From Bacteroidota bacterium (GTDB taxonomy: Bacteria; Bacteroidota; Ignavibacteria; Ignavibacteriales; Ignavibacteriaceae): a stretch of 64,000 bases of DNA. The notes under the pieces were generated by a model, which was given only the letters and a program-made list of their open reading frames with translations, was not told where the DNA came from and made no database searches. A program made the position numbers and the translations under genes. Positions 63,705-64,000 of the stretch are shown here, one piece after another. Numbering within the stretch: position 1 is the first letter of the stretch; the number at the start of each line of letters is the position of its first letter. Where the stretch lies: positions 124,001-188,000 of the forward strand of contig JAKAGV010000004.1 of NCBI GenBank assembly GCA_021815405.1, given 5' to 3'.

Positions 63705-64000
63705 ATTAAAAAACTTTCTAAGCAAAAATAAGTAAGCGGAAAATGATTTACTAATTTTGTCCCGGCAACTTAATTGAAAAAAAATATTTATTATCTTGCT
63801 TTCAACGCAGTTCATTGAATAAAAATACAATACTGTAAAAACTGTTGAAACAGTTTCCAAAACGGTTTTGAAGTTTCATTAACACACGGATTACTCCGTG
63901 GGTTATTATCAAATTGAATTTTTGAGTCAGACTGATTTGAATTATTTTTTTATTGAAGCGATGTAAAAAATGCTTCGGGACTTTTTGGATTGGAAGATTT
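63705..64000. other. End of window, no supported gene
   Basis: AT-rich sequence. A 6-bp hairpin CACGGA-TTAC-TCCGTG lies at 63885–63900, and ACTGTT-GA-AACAGT is near 63841. No ORF with a ribosome site is seen before the end. Confidence 0.5.

Overview
This is about 64 kb of an AT-rich bacterial chromosome. The best fit is a member of the Ignavibacteria/Ignavibacteriales (Bacteroidota–Chlorobiota group). The evidence is a decayed type IX secretion C-terminal sorting domain (…NYPNPF…), a GWxTD-domain protein, YCF48-type repeats on a Ser/Thr kinase, an 11-subunit Nuo cluster, and low GC with Shine-Dalgarno starts. Lineage is inferred from gene content; no marker-gene comparison was possible. Most of the window is housekeeping chromosome. 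I see no complete insertion sequence, prophage, integrase or CRISPR array.

Layout. 1–6.1 kb (minus): MoxR-type ATPase (cut by the window edge) with a VWA partner; a membrane-anchored serine hydrolase; then tRNA-Leu(TAG)–tig–clpP ending at a clear terminator. 6.4–7.7 kb (minus): radical SAM protein. 7.9–15.6 kb (plus): PP2C phosphatase and a Ser/Thr kinase with an external beta-propeller, then murA, a membrane metallopeptidase and a tRNA nucleotidyltransferase. 15.7–23.4 kb (plus): a tripartite exporter (TolC, HlyD/MacA adaptor, MacB-type ATPase, three tandem FtsX-like permeases) and a small ferredoxin-like protein. 23.6–34.8 kb: accessory and envelope genes with long gene-poor gaps, including a NodB deacetylase with a dockerin-like tail, a phase-locked 21-bp repeat array, a methyltransferase, a broken DinB gene, tRNA-Ser with a decayed neighbour copy, small secreted proteins, a CDF-like transporter, a lone CheW and a sugar transferase. 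34.9–45.4 kb (minus): nuoABCDHIJKLMN without nuoEFG. 45.8–49.6 kb (plus): alr, an unknown gene, manC and an RpiB with an unusual N-terminus.

50.6–53.9 kb is the least ordinary part. A cluster of perfect palindromes precedes a large surface-protein pseudogene with two nonsense codons, two frameshifts, and a clean 30-bp insertion made of two 15-bp hairpins inside the NPFNP motif of its sorting domain. 53.9–62.2 kb (plus): pyrK–pyrD–folC, rho, and GWxTD protein–pdxA–methyltransferase–ftsE. 62.3–63.7 kb (minus): adk, tadA and tRNA-Arg(TCG).

No complete new molecular system is evident. The most unexplained signals are the 14-unit 21-bp array at 26968–27261 and the family of short palindromic units around 50.6–53.7 kb, one of which recurs at 63540.
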